Assembly: GCA_947477885.1 (NCBI GenBank)
Contig: CANJUD010000005.1
Location: forward strand, 1 to 64,000
Source of the DNA: Bacteroidota bacterium
GTDB taxonomy: Bacteria > Bacteroidota > Bacteroidia > UKL13-3
Direction: 5' to 3'
DNA: 64,000 nucleotides
The notes beneath the pieces are model-generated. The model was not told where the DNA came from. It searched no databases and was given only the letters and a program-made list of their open reading frames with translations. How positions within the stretch are numbered: position 1 is the stretch's first letter; each line of letters starts with the position of its first letter. The position numbers and the translations under genes are program-made. Below, piece after piece: positions 35,272-43,992 of the stretch.

Positions 35272-35327
35272 TCATGCTGAATTTATTTCAGCATCTGTGA
35301 GCGGATGCTGAAATAAATTCAGCATGA
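35272..35327. repeat. Perfect 24-bp inverted repeat
   Basis: Arms at 35272-35295 and 35304-35327 are exact reverse complements (TCATGCTGAATTTATTTCAG and its continuation) around an 8-nt loop. The motif belongs to the widespread GTCATGCTGAA..TTCAGCATC dispersed repeat type. It sits in the divergent gap between the START-like gene and mutY. Confidence 0.92.
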
Positions 35328-35395
35328 AGACTGGTGCTAAAAGGTCAATTATTAAAAGGTCTAATATATTATAGTATTGCTATTGCTCACATCGC

Positions 35396-35403
35396 TAACT
35401 TTG
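35396..35403 (+). promoter_or_regulatory. -7 promoter box of mutY
   Basis: TAACTTTG lies 11 nt before the chosen mutY ATG at 35415. This supports that start over an upstream in-frame ATG at 35334, which would place the box inside the coding region. Confidence 0.5.
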
Positions 35404-35414
35404 CAAACTTCTTA

Positions 35415-36473
35415 ATGAATTCCGTAACACATAAATTGGCCAAATGGTATAAAGTCCATCAAAGAAATTTACCTTGGCGTGATACAAAAGATCCCTATAA
35501 AATTTGGCTATCAGAAATTATTCTTCAGCAAACTCGCGTGGAACAGGGCACGCCGTATTATTATAAGTTTGTGGAGCAATATCCTACAGTTAGGGATTTG
35601 GAGGTGGCTCCCATTGATGAAGTTCTGAAACTGTGGCAAGGATTGGGCTATTATAGTCGTGCACGGAATATGCATTCTGCTGCATTAGAAGTTGTAAAAA
35701 AATACAATGGCAAATTCCCGAAAGATTATAATAGTATCCGCAGCCTTAAAGGCGTAGGAGATTATACTGCCGCTGCTATTGCCTCGCTGGCTTTCGATTT
35801 GCCCCATGCGGTTGTAGACGGGAATGTATATCGTGTGCTTTCCAGATTATATAATATTGATACACCTATTAATAGCTCCAAAGGAAAAAATCAATTTGCC
35901 CAATTGGCTGAGGAACTCCTCGATAAAAAAAAACCGGGTAATCACAATCAAGCTGTGATGGAACTTGGGGCAATATGCTGCAAACCTTCTAATCCTACTT
36001 GTAATATATGTCCGATTGCCGAACATTGTTTGGCTTTAGCTAAAGGGACAATTGCAAATTTGCCAGTAAAGATTAAAAATAAACCCGTCCAAAATCGGTA
36101 TCTCAATTATTTATTTTTGGTGAATGAAGAAACTTTCTGTTTGTTGCAGCGTGGACCTGACGATATCTGGCAGGGATTATATGATTTGCCCATAGTTGAA
36201 CGTGATAAATTATTAGAGCCCGATGAATTGATGGAAGAAAGTTTTTTCAAACAATTAAAAGGGCGTCAAACATTACTATACAAAGGCAACTCCGACTATT
36301 TGCACAAGCTCACACACCGCAATCTGCATGCACGCTTTCATATATTTTTTTATAAAAGCCTTGCAAGCTTGAACAAATTTGGTATTTTTGAAACCACTTT
36401 CAAAAATATGCAGAGCCATGCTATACCGAGATTGCTTGATAAGTTTTTGAACGAATATTATAGTATTAAGTAG
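35415..36473 (+). CDS. mutY: A/G-specific adenine DNA glycosylase
   Basis: 352 residues. The catalytic and helix-hairpin-helix region (LSEIILQQTRVEQG, LKGVGDYTAAAIASLAF, VDGNVYRVLSRL with the catalytic Asp) is intact. The iron-sulfur cluster ligands are C-x6-C-x2-C-x5-C in CCKPSNPTCNICPIAEHC. A C-terminal NUDIX-like domain recognises 8-oxoG. It removes adenine opposite 8-oxoguanine. It begins the mutY-ssb-gldE-gldD block conserved in gliding Bacteroidota. The start follows a TAACTTTG box by 11 nt. Confidence 0.95.
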   Translation: MNSVTHKLAKWYKVHQRNLPWRDTKDPYKIWLSEIILQQTRVEQGTPYYYKFVEQYPTVRDLEVAPIDEVLKLWQGLGYYSRARNMHSAALEVVKKYNGKFPKDYNSIRSLKGVGDYTAAAIASLAFDLPHAVVDGNVYRVLSRLYNIDTPINSSKGKNQFAQLAEELLDKKKPGNHNQAVMELGAICCKPSNPTCNICPIAEHCLALAKGTIANLPVKIKNKPVQNRYLNYLFLVNEETFCLLQRGPDDIWQGLYDLPIVERDKLLEPDELMEESFFKQLKGRQTLLYKGNSDYLHKLTHRNLHARFHIFFYKSLASLNKFGIFETTFKNMQSHAIPRLLDKFLNEYYSIK

Positions 36474-36559
36474 CTAGTATCAAGTGCGAAAACAATACAT
36501 AAAAAAAAAAAGATGATAGACAAACTGCTTCGGTTCATGAATGCCATTGAAAATAAATA

Positions 36560-36638
36560 ATAAATGAATAAAAGACAAAAGACGGAAATGTACAACGGCA
36601 TCAGGTATCATCCGTCAGCCACTAACCACTAACTAGTA
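36560..36638. repeat. Heptad-armed repeat element, divergent copy
   Basis: The left arm AAAGACAAAAGACGG, core GGCATCAGG..CCGTCAGCC and right arm ACTAACCACTAACTAG follow the same plan as other elements, but with a degenerate core. It lies in the 170-nt gap between mutY and ssb, which otherwise holds an A11 run (36501-36511). Confidence 0.55.
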
Positions 36639-36643
36639 AAAAG

Positions 36644-37072
36644 ATGAACAAAGTATTTCTGATAGGAAATTTGGGCAAGGACCCAGAGTTCAGGGCATTT
36701 GAGAACGGCGGGCGAGTTACCCGTTTTCCTTTAGCTACCAACGAAAGTTATACCAACAAGCAAGGCGAACGCGTGAACCTTACCGAATGGCATGATATAG
36801 AAGTGTGGGAACGCCAAGCTGAAATTGCCGATAAATATTTACGCAAAGGATCGAAGGTGATGATAGAAGGCAGAATACGCACAGAAAACTGGACTGATAA
36901 AAACACCAATGAACCCCGACAAAGAAAAACGATACGCTGCACCAGTTTCGAAATATTGAGTGGGCATGCCGATAACCAAGTAAACAGTGAAGGGCATGTG
37001 CATAATGACTCGAGCTCGCCTGCGCCACAATCTCCCAATCCCACAGACCCAACAGGCGATTTGCCTTTTTAA
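36644..37072 (+). CDS. ssb: Single-stranded DNA-binding protein
   Basis: 142 residues. The OB-fold begins MNKVFLIGNLGKDPEFRAFE and includes TEWHDIEVWERQAEIADKYL and EGRIRTENW. A disordered linker leads to the acidic tip GDLPF, which recruits partner proteins. Length and tip are typical. It protects single-stranded DNA in replication and repair. It lies between mutY and gldE, in the conserved order. Confidence 0.96.
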   Translation: MNKVFLIGNLGKDPEFRAFENGGRVTRFPLATNESYTNKQGERVNLTEWHDIEVWERQAEIADKYLRKGSKVMIEGRIRTENWTDKNTNEPRQRKTIRCTSFEILSGHADNQVNSEGHVHNDSSSPAPQSPNPTDPTGDLPF

Positions 37073-37096
37073 TTCTCCCACCCTAAAAAACCTATT

Positions 37097-38431
37097 TTGG
37101 AAAACCCCTTACCCGAACGAACTTATCAATTGCTTCAAATATTTAATGAAGTTACACCTGGTGAAATTGCATCTACTGTAGTTGCAATTATTATAATACT
37201 TATTTTACTTTTTTGTTCAGCTTTGGTAGCTGGAAGCGAGAATGCATTTTTTAGTATCCCCAAACAAAAATTGGATGATATGAAAGAGGAAGACTCCCCT
37301 GTAGCAAAGTCTCTGTTGTTTTTATTGGGCAAACCAAAAACATTATTGGCCACTATTCTCATCACCAATAATTTTATCAATATCGCATTTGTATTAGTGT
37401 CAAATACCTTGTTCGATTTGTTAATCAATCCCGAAATACAAAAGACCACTACATTCTTTGTATGTCAAGTAACTTTCATCACCTTTATTATAGTGTTCTT
37501 AGCAGAGATTACACCCAAAATTTATGCAACCCAACATTATATGAGTTTCTCTAGATTAATGGCCTTGCCAATATATTATTTGAGTAAATTTTGGTCGCCC
37601 TTTGTTTGGATTTTGGTAAAAAGTACTTCTATTATAGATAAAAGAATTACTAAGAAAGGTCATATGGTAACGGTGGATGATTTGGAACATGCAATAGAAA
37701 TTACTAGCCATGCAAACCAACCGCGGCAGGAAAAAGAAATATTAAAAGGGATTGTAAATTTTGGCAATATCGATGTGAAACAAATTAGCAGACCGCGAAT
37801 GGATGTGAAGAGTGTGGATGTGAATTGGGACTTCACCCAGGTGATGGCATACTTTAATGAATGGGGCTATTCGCGCATGCCTGCATGCGATGGCTCGTTT
37901 GATAAAGTGAAAGGGATTCTCACGATGAAAGATTTGTTGCCACATATAGATAAGCCCTCAAACTATCAATGGCAAGAATTAATTCGTGAAGCATTTTTTG
38001 TTCCCGAAAGTAAAATGATTGATGATTTATTAAAAGAATTTCAAGCACAAAGAAAACATATAGCTATAGTTTTTGATGAGTTTGGCGGCAACTTGGGAAT
38101 AGTTACAATGGAGGATATTTTGGAAGAAATATTTGGAGAAATACATGACGAGTTTGATGAAGATGAAAGATTATATTCGCAGCTGGATGCTAACACTTTT
38201 ATATTTGAAGGAAAGACATTAATTAATGATGTTTGCAAACTGATGAAAGTAGATCCCGATAGTTTTGAAAAAGCCAAAGGAGAAGCCGAAACCCTTGCTG
38301 GGTTGTTGCTTGAGCTAAACAGCAAACTCCCATTTCGCGGACAAAAAATAGATTTTACTATATTTAATTTTACTATAGAAGCAGTAGATAAAAGAAGGAT
38401 TAGCAGAATAAAAGTAGTGGTGAAAAGATGA
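37097..38431 (+). CDS. gldE: Gliding motility-associated protein GldE (CNNM/CBS/CorC family)
   Basis: 444 residues. An N-terminal DUF21 (CNNM) membrane domain has three or four helices (about 25-170). A CBS pair follows (about 215-345; VKGILTMKDLLPHI, GGNLGIVTMEDILEEIFGEI), then a CorC/HlyC-like C-terminal domain. The position after ssb and before gldD fits GldE, which in Flavobacterium assists GldD in gliding and T9SS function. The start is a TTG at 37097, because no in-frame ATG precedes the first helix. Its stop overlaps the gldD start by 4 nt. Confidence 0.9.
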   Translation: MENPLPERTYQLLQIFNEVTPGEIASTVVAIIIILILLFCSALVAGSENAFFSIPKQKLDDMKEEDSPVAKSLLFLLGKPKTLLATILITNNFINIAFVLVSNTLFDLLINPEIQKTTTFFVCQVTFITFIIVFLAEITPKIYATQHYMSFSRLMALPIYYLSKFWSPFVWILVKSTSIIDKRITKKGHMVTVDDLEHAIEITSHANQPRQEKEILKGIVNFGNIDVKQISRPRMDVKSVDVNWDFTQVMAYFNEWGYSRMPACDGSFDKVKGILTMKDLLPHIDKPSNYQWQELIREAFFVPESKMIDDLLKEFQAQRKHIAIVFDEFGGNLGIVTMEDILEEIFGEIHDEFDEDERLYSQLDANTFIFEGKTLINDVCKLMKVDPDSFEKAKGEAETLAGLLLELNSKLPFRGQKIDFTIFNFTIEAVDKRRISRIKVVVKR

Positions 38432-39078
38432 GAAGTATTATAGCAAAAACGTCATTGCGAGGAGGCCACCGACGAAGCAATCTCTGGAAGGGCATTCTTT
38501 CAAAGAGTATAATACTTTTTAGCATTATATATATAATAGTAATCACATCGTGTCATAATGATTATGTGCCGAAAAAGCGTGAATTTGAGCAGATTGATTT
38601 ACCTAAAAAAAGCTATCATATATATAATAAAGAATTACCCTATAGTTTTGATATTCCCGATTATGCAGTAGTGGAAGAAGATCACAGTAAAGGAGCAGAG
38701 CCGTATTGGATTAATATACATTATCCTGAAATGAGAGCCTCGTTGCACTTAAGTTATAAGACTATCGACAAAAAAAATACGCTGCAAAATTTGGTATACG
38801 ATACCCGTATGCTTACCTACAAACATGATATGGTAGCTACTGGAATAGAAGAATATGATATACAAGCTGCCGATAGCAATACCAAAGGCCTGCGTTACGA
38901 AGTGAGCGGTAAAGCAGCCACCGCATTTCAGTTTTTTTTAACCGATAGCAAAAAACATTTTCTGCGTGGAGCCTTATATTTTGAAGCCCATACCGGACCT
39001 GACAGTGTGGCTCCTGTTTTTAATTTTTTGCATGAAGATGCGATGCGTTTGATTGGGAGTTTGAGGTGGAGGGAATAG
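38428..39078 (+). CDS. gldD: Gliding motility lipoprotein GldD
   Basis: 216 residues. The lipobox is VITSC (about residue 42), and the mature part has the GldD features LPKKSYHIYNKELPYSFDIP and EPYWINIHYPEMRASLHLSY. GldD is required for gliding and type IX secretion in Flavobacterium johnsoniae. ATG overlaps the gldE stop by 4 nt (ATGA), so the genes are coupled. The signal peptide has an unusually long N-region, because an interspersed repeat (38450-38490) is read in frame as TSLRGGHRRSNLW. The protein should still be exported since the hydrophobic core is intact. Confidence 0.9.
   Translation: MRSIIAKTSLRGGHRRSNLWKGILSKSIILFSIIYIIVITSCHNDYVPKKREFEQIDLPKKSYHIYNKELPYSFDIPDYAVVEEDHSKGAEPYWINIHYPEMRASLHLSYKTIDKKNTLQNLVYDTRMLTYKHDMVATGIEEYDIQAADSNTKGLRYEVSGKAATAFQFFLTDSKKHFLRGALYFEAHTGPDSVAPVFNFLHEDAMRLIGSLRWRE
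38450..38490. repeat. GTCATTGCGAGG interspersed repeat inside the gldD signal sequence
   Basis: GTCATTGCGAGGAGG..GACGAAGCAATCTCTGG is the common dispersed ATTGCGAGG/GAAGCAAT repeat, also present in part at 18324-18342. Here it is in frame, with no stop, near the start of gldD. Confidence 0.85.
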
Positions 39079-39127
39079 CTGTGTGAGTGTAGGTGTGAGT
39101 TTAGAGTAATATTTTTTAAGTTGAACT

Positions 39128-39262
39128 AAAAGCCCGCCCTCGCCAATTTGCAATTGGTGTGTCTTCTGCTTCGTGATTTGTAGTCACATAAAATAAAATA
39201 TATACAATACTGCGATTACAAATCCCAAAACCAGTTTTACGCCAATTAAATTCGGCGTAGGT
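39128..39262. repeat. Interspersed structured repeat, copy A
   Basis: It contains GCCCTCGC, CCAATTTGCAATTGG, a GATTTGTA/TTACAAATC pair and the palindrome TACGCCAATTAAATTCGGCG. The reverse complement of its right half resembles 56387-56450. It fills most of the 204-nt gap between gldD and the DUF5916 gene. Confidence 0.75.
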
Positions 39263-39266
39263 AACT

Positions 39267-39274
39267 TAACTTTG
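39267..39274 (+). promoter_or_regulatory. -7 promoter box of the DUF5916 gene
   Basis: TAACTTTG (TAnnTTTG) is 8 nt before the ATG at 39283, directly after the repeat, so the transcript would be nearly leaderless. Confidence 0.5.
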
Positions 39275-39282
39275 CCGCCGCT

Positions 39283-41514
39283 ATGCTCCAGAAAATTATT
39301 GTATTTCTTTTTTGTATATATATATCAACACAATATATATATGCCCAAGAGCTGCATATAAAAAAGACAGCACATCCTGTAAAAATTGATGCGATTTTGG
39401 ATGAGCACTGTTGGCAGAACGCGAAGCGAGCCAAGGACTTTGAGCAGGTATTTCCTTTTGATAGCAGTAAGGCAAAAACAAAAACCGAAGCTATGGTTTC
39501 GTTCGATGATAATTTTTTTTATGTGGCTGCAATTTGTTATGATAGTTTGCCCGGGGATTATGTAGTGCAATCTTTAAAACGCGATTTCAGTTATCCTATC
39601 AGTGATGCATTTACTATCATACTCGAACCGTTTAGCGATAAAACAAATGGTTTTGCATTTGGCGTAAACCCAGTGGGGGCACAACGTGAGGGACTTATAT
39701 CAAATGGTGGAAACTTTGGGGTTACTACCGATTGGGACAATGTGTGGTATAGTAGTGTGAAAAGATATAGTTATGGTTGGGTGGTGGAGATGGCAGTGCC
39801 CTTAAAAACACTGCGCTATAAAGCCAACTTAAAAACATGGGGACTAAACTTTGGCCGCAACGATTTGAAACGAAATGAGAGCAGCACATGGACTAGAGTT
39901 CCCAGGATATTTAATATAGCAAGTTTGGCTTTTACAGGAACTTTGGTTTGGGATGAACAACCACCGCATCCGGGAATGAATGTATCTTTAATTCCTTATG
40001 CAATTGCAGGTAGTAATGTTGATTCGGCAAGTCAGCCAAGGCCTGGTAATACAGCCAATGCGGGACTTGATGCAAAAGTTGCAGTAACACCCTCATTAAA
40101 TTTGGATCTGACTATCAATCCTAATTTTTCGCAGGTAGAAGTAGATAGGCAACAAATAAATTTAACACGATTTAATTTGGCATATCCCGAAAAACGTTTG
40201 TTTTTTTTAGAGAATTCCGACTTGTTTAGCCAGTTTGGTTTTAGACAAATACGTCCTTTCTTCTCACGACAAATTGGACTTTATCAAAGTCCTGTTGATT
40301 TGCAATTAAAAAATATCCCGATAATAGCAGGGGCGAGGCTTAGTGGAAAAATAAATCACAAATGGAGAATGGGGATTATGGATGTGCAAACCGCATCTGA
40401 CAAGGCTTTACAGATTAATGGGCAAAATTATTTTGTTGCTGCATTTCAGCGGCAGTTAGCATTTGTGAAGGGCAGAAAACAATCGCACAATTTGGCATTT
40501 ATAGTAGTGAACCGACAAAAAACAGGAAAGGTAAACGATGCAGAATCATCATATAACAGAGTGGTGGGAATGGACCTTAATATATTATCGCCCGATAACA
40601 AATGGGTGGGTAAAGTTTTCGTGCACCAGAGTTTTAGTCCGGGCTATAAAACCAATATATCCACGCAATCAAATGCATCTTTTGTGGCTTATCAAACAAA
40701 TACCTTTTATTTTACCTGGAATCACGAATATGTAGGTAAATATTATTTGGCAAATGTGGGTTTTGTGCCCCGGCCAGAATTATATAATGCAGCTACCAAT
40801 AAAGTGACCCGCATGAGCTATGGCAGGCTGGAGCCTGAAATCGGATATCGTTTTTACCCCAAAGGGAAATTGAAAAAACATATAAACTATTATAAAGTAG
40901 AAATATATAATGATACGTATTTCGATTCTACTTTGCACAGACTTACCGATTTTCAAATCAATCCCAATCTAGAGGTTAAATTTCAAAACTCGGGGGGATT
41001 TCTTTTTGAATTTGTGAATCAATATGCAAAGCTTTTATATCCTGCAAATATTACTGCAATACAATTACCCGCAGGCGATTATTTTTATCGTTACATCAAT
41101 ACCCGTTTTCAAAGTAATACCCGTAAGAAGTTTAATTACGCAATAGGCACTACCTATGGTGGATTTTATAAGGGGCAGCGTTTCTCGAAGTATTTAGATT
41201 TGAGTTATAGATTACAACCTTATGGTGTTTTTAGTTTAAATGTGTCACACGATTTGATTGTTTACCCCACTAAAACGGCCAATATTATATACATCAGTCC
41301 AAAAGCGGAGATGGCTTTTGCCAAGAATTTTTTCTTCACCACCTTTGTTCAGTATAATGCCCAAACCAAAAACACCAATATCAATTGCAGGCTACAATGG
41401 CGATTCCGCCCCATGAGCGACTTCTATGTGGTTTACTCCGATAACTATGACCAGTATTTAAATATGAAAAACAGGGCAATTGTATTGAAATTTATTTATT
41501 GGTTAAATGTTTGA
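39283..41514 (+). CDS. DUF5916 outer-membrane protein with CBM9-like domain
   Basis: 743 residues. A signal peptide ends near IYAQ. A carbohydrate-binding family 9-like domain spans about residues 25-205 (VKIDAILDEHCWQNAKRAKDF, AFTIILEPFSDKTNGFAFGV). DUF5916 follows (FSQVEVDRQQINLTRFNLAYPEKRLFFLEN), made of alternating amphipathic strands that end in IVLKFIYWLNV, as expected for an outer-membrane beta-barrel with a terminal aromatic signature. Its role in the outer membrane is not established. It has its own promoter box and no operon partner except possibly the Omp28-like gene 54 nt downstream. Confidence 0.88.
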   Translation: MLQKIIVFLFCIYISTQYIYAQELHIKKTAHPVKIDAILDEHCWQNAKRAKDFEQVFPFDSSKAKTKTEAMVSFDDNFFYVAAICYDSLPGDYVVQSLKRDFSYPISDAFTIILEPFSDKTNGFAFGVNPVGAQREGLISNGGNFGVTTDWDNVWYSSVKRYSYGWVVEMAVPLKTLRYKANLKTWGLNFGRNDLKRNESSTWTRVPRIFNIASLAFTGTLVWDEQPPHPGMNVSLIPYAIAGSNVDSASQPRPGNTANAGLDAKVAVTPSLNLDLTINPNFSQVEVDRQQINLTRFNLAYPEKRLFFLENSDLFSQFGFRQIRPFFSRQIGLYQSPVDLQLKNIPIIAGARLSGKINHKWRMGIMDVQTASDKALQINGQNYFVAAFQRQLAFVKGRKQSHNLAFIVVNRQKTGKVNDAESSYNRVVGMDLNILSPDNKWVGKVFVHQSFSPGYKTNISTQSNASFVAYQTNTFYFTWNHEYVGKYYLANVGFVPRPELYNAATNKVTRMSYGRLEPEIGYRFYPKGKLKKHINYYKVEIYNDTYFDSTLHRLTDFQINPNLEVKFQNSGGFLFEFVNQYAKLLYPANITAIQLPAGDYFYRYINTRFQSNTRKKFNYAIGTTYGGFYKGQRFSKYLDLSYRLQPYGVFSLNVSHDLIVYPTKTANIIYISPKAEMAFAKNFFFTTFVQYNAQTKNTNINCRLQWRFRPMSDFYVVYSDNYDQYLNMKNRAIVLKFIYWLNV

Positions 41515-41568
41515 TAATTTAAAAAATGGTTGTAAATTGCGCCTCAAATCCAAATATAAAAAAACAAA

Positions 41569-42441
41569 ATGAAAAAAATTACCCTAATTTTATCAGCTGC
41601 AGCAATTGTCTGCACTATGGGCTTAACTTCTTGTAAGAAGAAGACCACTACTGAAATCTCTGGTTGTACAGATCCTAACGCATTCAATTACAATAAAGAT
41701 GCTAAGACTAATGACGGTTCTTGTCAATTCGCACAAACAGACGTGAAAGTAGCTATCTATGACGTAACTGGCCTGTGGTGCCACGTATGCGGAGAATTGG
41801 GAATTCCAGTTTTCGACCAAGTTAATGAAGACATGAAAGGCACAGTAGTTCCTTTTAGCGTTCACTCAGGTGATGCATTTTCTTCTGCTGGTGGTGATGC
41901 TTTACTTGCTGCTTATTTAAAAACTACAAGCGTTCCTTCATTTGGTGTTGGTTCTTGCTCTGCTGGTTTAATTCCCTGTTACACACCAAAATCTTCTGGT
42001 GTTAGCCAATTGAAAGCCAAAATCAATCCAGTCCTAGGAAAAGATTGTATCGTTGGTGCCAGTATGCAAAAAGTATTGAATGGCAATACTTTGACCGTTA
42101 CCACAAATACTAAATTCATGATTCCTCAAACAGGAACTGAGTACTATATGGCAACCTACATTTTGGAGAGTGGCTTAGTAGCTGACCAAATAACAGACCA
42201 TGGTACTATTTCAATGACACATAATCATGTAATCCGTCATTGCTTTAACACTACTAGCGTGTATGGCGATTTAATCGGTGGTGCTGCTGGTGCAGCAACG
42301 CCAACTGGTGCTATTACCAAAACTTGGACAAAAACAATTCCTGCTACTTGGAAAGCTGCAAACCTTTCAATTGCTACCATTATCTTCTACAAAGATGCTC
42401 AGGGCAAAATGCAATTTGAGAATGCCAACATTCTTGAATAG
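41569..42441 (+). CDS. Omp28-like lipoprotein with thioredoxin-like CxxC
   Basis: 290 residues. A lipobox signal peptide (GLTSC) is followed by the motif GCTDPNAFNYNKDAKTNDGS, a small disulfide or calcium-type repeat common in Bacteroidota surface proteins. An Omp28-type thioredoxin-fold domain comes next, with WCHVCG (CxxC) near residue 66, and a C-terminal beta-sandwich with an N/H-rich turn (MTHNHVIRH). It is probably exposed at the outer membrane. The redox pair could be active, but family members are not known enzymes. A strong terminator follows its stop codon. Confidence 0.82.
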   Translation: MKKITLILSAAAIVCTMGLTSCKKKTTTEISGCTDPNAFNYNKDAKTNDGSCQFAQTDVKVAIYDVTGLWCHVCGELGIPVFDQVNEDMKGTVVPFSVHSGDAFSSAGGDALLAAYLKTTSVPSFGVGSCSAGLIPCYTPKSSGVSQLKAKINPVLGKDCIVGASMQKVLNGNTLTVTTNTKFMIPQTGTEYYMATYILESGLVADQITDHGTISMTHNHVIRHCFNTTSVYGDLIGGAAGAATPTGAITKTWTKTIPATWKAANLSIATIIFYKDAQGKMQFENANILE

Positions 42442-42464
42442 TTAGTTTCAAATAAAATTATTTG

Positions 42465-42496
42465 AAAGCCCTCGTACTAACGAGGGCTTTTTTTTT
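42465..42496 (+). terminator. Rho-independent terminator after the Omp28-like gene
   Basis: AAAGCCCTCG, TACTAA loop, CGAGGGCTTT forms a 10-bp stem followed by nine or more Ts. This is the most convincing intrinsic terminator in the window. Confidence 0.93.
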
Positions 42497-42568
42497 ATGC
42501 AAATTTTTCAAAATGCAATTCTTTTTATTGATGTTATTTGCAGTCAGAAAAAAATTAAAAAATATACC

Positions 42569-43348
42569 ATGGAATTTGAAACTTTAATATATGAAGTAAA
42601 TGAGGGCATATGCCGCCTCACCTTCAACCGCCCCGATTCATTCAATGCCTTCAACGACCAGCAAAGTTTTGAAGTGCAGGACGCACTTAAAGCTATTGAA
42701 AAAGACAAATCTATAAGAGTTGTTGTGCTTACTGGTGCTGGCAAAGCTTTTTGTTCGGGTCAGGATTTGAAAGCTATAGCGGGACAAAAACGATCGCTCA
42801 GCGAATCCTTATATAAAAGGTATAATCCAATTATTAGAGCCATGCGTAATTTGCCCATACCAATAATTTGTCGATTGAATGGTGTTGCTGCTGGAGCAGG
42901 CTGTTCCATTGCACTTGCATGTGATATTATAGTGGCGAGCGAAGCGGCATCGATGATAGAAGTTTTTATTAACGTAGGTTTGGTTCTCGATTCGGGTTCG
43001 AGTTATTTTTTACCTAAAGTGGTAGGCAGCAACAAAGCTTTTGAATTGGCTACCATGGGTTCTAAGGTTACGGCCACCGAAGCCTATAATTTGGGTATGG
43101 TAAATAGGGTGGTAGCTGCAGATTTACTGGACGAAGAAGTAAATAAGTTTGTAGATTATTATAAAACTGCCCCAACAAAAGCAATAGGATTAATGAAAAA
43201 AATGCTTAACAAGGCAGGCAATTCCAGTTTGGACGAGATGTTAGAATATGAAGCTTATTGCCAAGAAATTGCAGGTAATAGTAATGACTATCAAGAAGGC
43301 GTGCAATCGTTTGTAGAGAAACGTAAAGCGGTATTTAAAGGGAATTAG
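42569..43348 (+). CDS. Enoyl-CoA hydratase/isomerase, PaaG-like
   Basis: 259 residues of the crotonase fold. The oxyanion-hole motifs FCSGQDLKAIAG and LNGVAAGAGCSIALACD are present, and FINVGLVLDSGSSYFLPKVVG resembles the PaaG (epoxy-phenylacetyl-CoA isomerase) branch. A ring-isomerase role in aromatic degradation or a general beta-oxidation hydratase are both possible, and no other paa gene is nearby. The start at 42569 (MEFETLIYEV) is preferred. An ATG 24 codons upstream lies at the end of the terminator T tract. Confidence 0.9.
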   Translation: MEFETLIYEVNEGICRLTFNRPDSFNAFNDQQSFEVQDALKAIEKDKSIRVVVLTGAGKAFCSGQDLKAIAGQKRSLSESLYKRYNPIIRAMRNLPIPIICRLNGVAAGAGCSIALACDIIVASEAASMIEVFINVGLVLDSGSSYFLPKVVGSNKAFELATMGSKVTATEAYNLGMVNRVVAADLLDEEVNKFVDYYKTAPTKAIGLMKKMLNKAGNSSLDEMLEYEAYCQEIAGNSNDYQEGVQSFVEKRKAVFKGN

Positions 43349-43353
43349 TTGAT

Positions 43354-43464
43354 AGAAGCCCGAAGACGGAAGTCCAAAAACGGAAGACCGAAGTTGCCAT
43401 ATGGCCGCGACGACAGCAACCCGCCGCGGCGGGTCCGGCTTGCAACTTCCATCTTCGGACTTCC
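43354..43464. repeat. Heptad-armed repeat element, copy with ACGGAAG heptamers
   Basis: The left arm GAAGACGGAAGTCCAAAAAC and on, a core starting TGCCATATGGCCGCGACG with CGGCGGG palindromes, and a right arm CTTCCATCTTCGGACTTCC that reverse-complements the left. It fills the convergent gap between the hydratase and the next minus-strand gene. Confidence 0.8.
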
Positions 43465-43992
43465 TCACGGTGGCAAGGGTCCACTATATTGCATGCATGG
43501 ATAATTCCAACTACAATGCTCCCTCAGGTCGAAATTGATTTGTATAGTATTGTTTCTTACAACTGTAGGATTATGGTTTGTTCGAAAATTGTATACCCCA
43601 TTTTGCCAATTTTTCATGATGCACACCGAGTCCCATCGAGCATATTTGTCATCAATTGGTATGATAGGTTTTTTAAGTTGTTCAGCAACTAATATAATAT
43701 AGTTTCCCTCGATAGCTCGGAATTTAAAATTACCCAAAGAATCGGTTACGATGCTATCATAAATTCTTGTCTTGGTACTATTTATGGTTCCTCGTTTTAT
43801 ATATAGTTTTAATCCCATATAAGGTGGTGGGTTTCGCTGCCCGTCACTGTATTCTGGTCCTGGGGCAACACCGCTGCACCAGTCATTTGAGTGCGTTACG
43901 TGGCCTTCTATTATATAGTATTTGGGTTTACAAAAGCCTGAAAGAAATAATGCCCCAATTATCAATATAACAATATATGAAGCTGTTCTCAT
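43465..43992 (-). CDS. Predicted lipoprotein of unknown function
   Basis: 175 residues. The signal sequence ends LSGFC, a lipobox-like site. The mature part has a beta-sandwich feel: IYDSIVTDSLGNFKFRAIEG is typical of CarboxypepD_reg-like or Ig-like domains. It contains several cysteines. The ATG overlaps the stop of the VOC gene upstream by 4 nt (ATGA), so the two are translationally coupled. The function is not recognised. Its stop is immediately at the edge of a heptad element. Confidence 0.7.
   Translation of the reverse strand: MRTASYIVILIIGALFLSGFCKPKYYIIEGHVTHSNDWCSGVAPGPEYSDGQRNPPPYMGLKLYIKRGTINSTKTRIYDSIVTDSLGNFKFRAIEGNYIILVAEQLKKPIIPIDDKYARWDSVCIMKNWQNGVYNFRTNHNPTVVRNNTIQINFDLREHCSWNYPCMQYSGPLPP

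Noticed and set aside
36516-36560. Tiny frame of 15 codons between mutY and ssb
   Set aside because: It is too short to support and has no conserved feature or clear ribosome-binding context.
42497-42568. Upstream start for the enoyl-CoA hydratase
   Set aside because: The ATG lies directly at the end of the terminator T tract, and the 24 added residues do not resemble the crotonase N-terminus.
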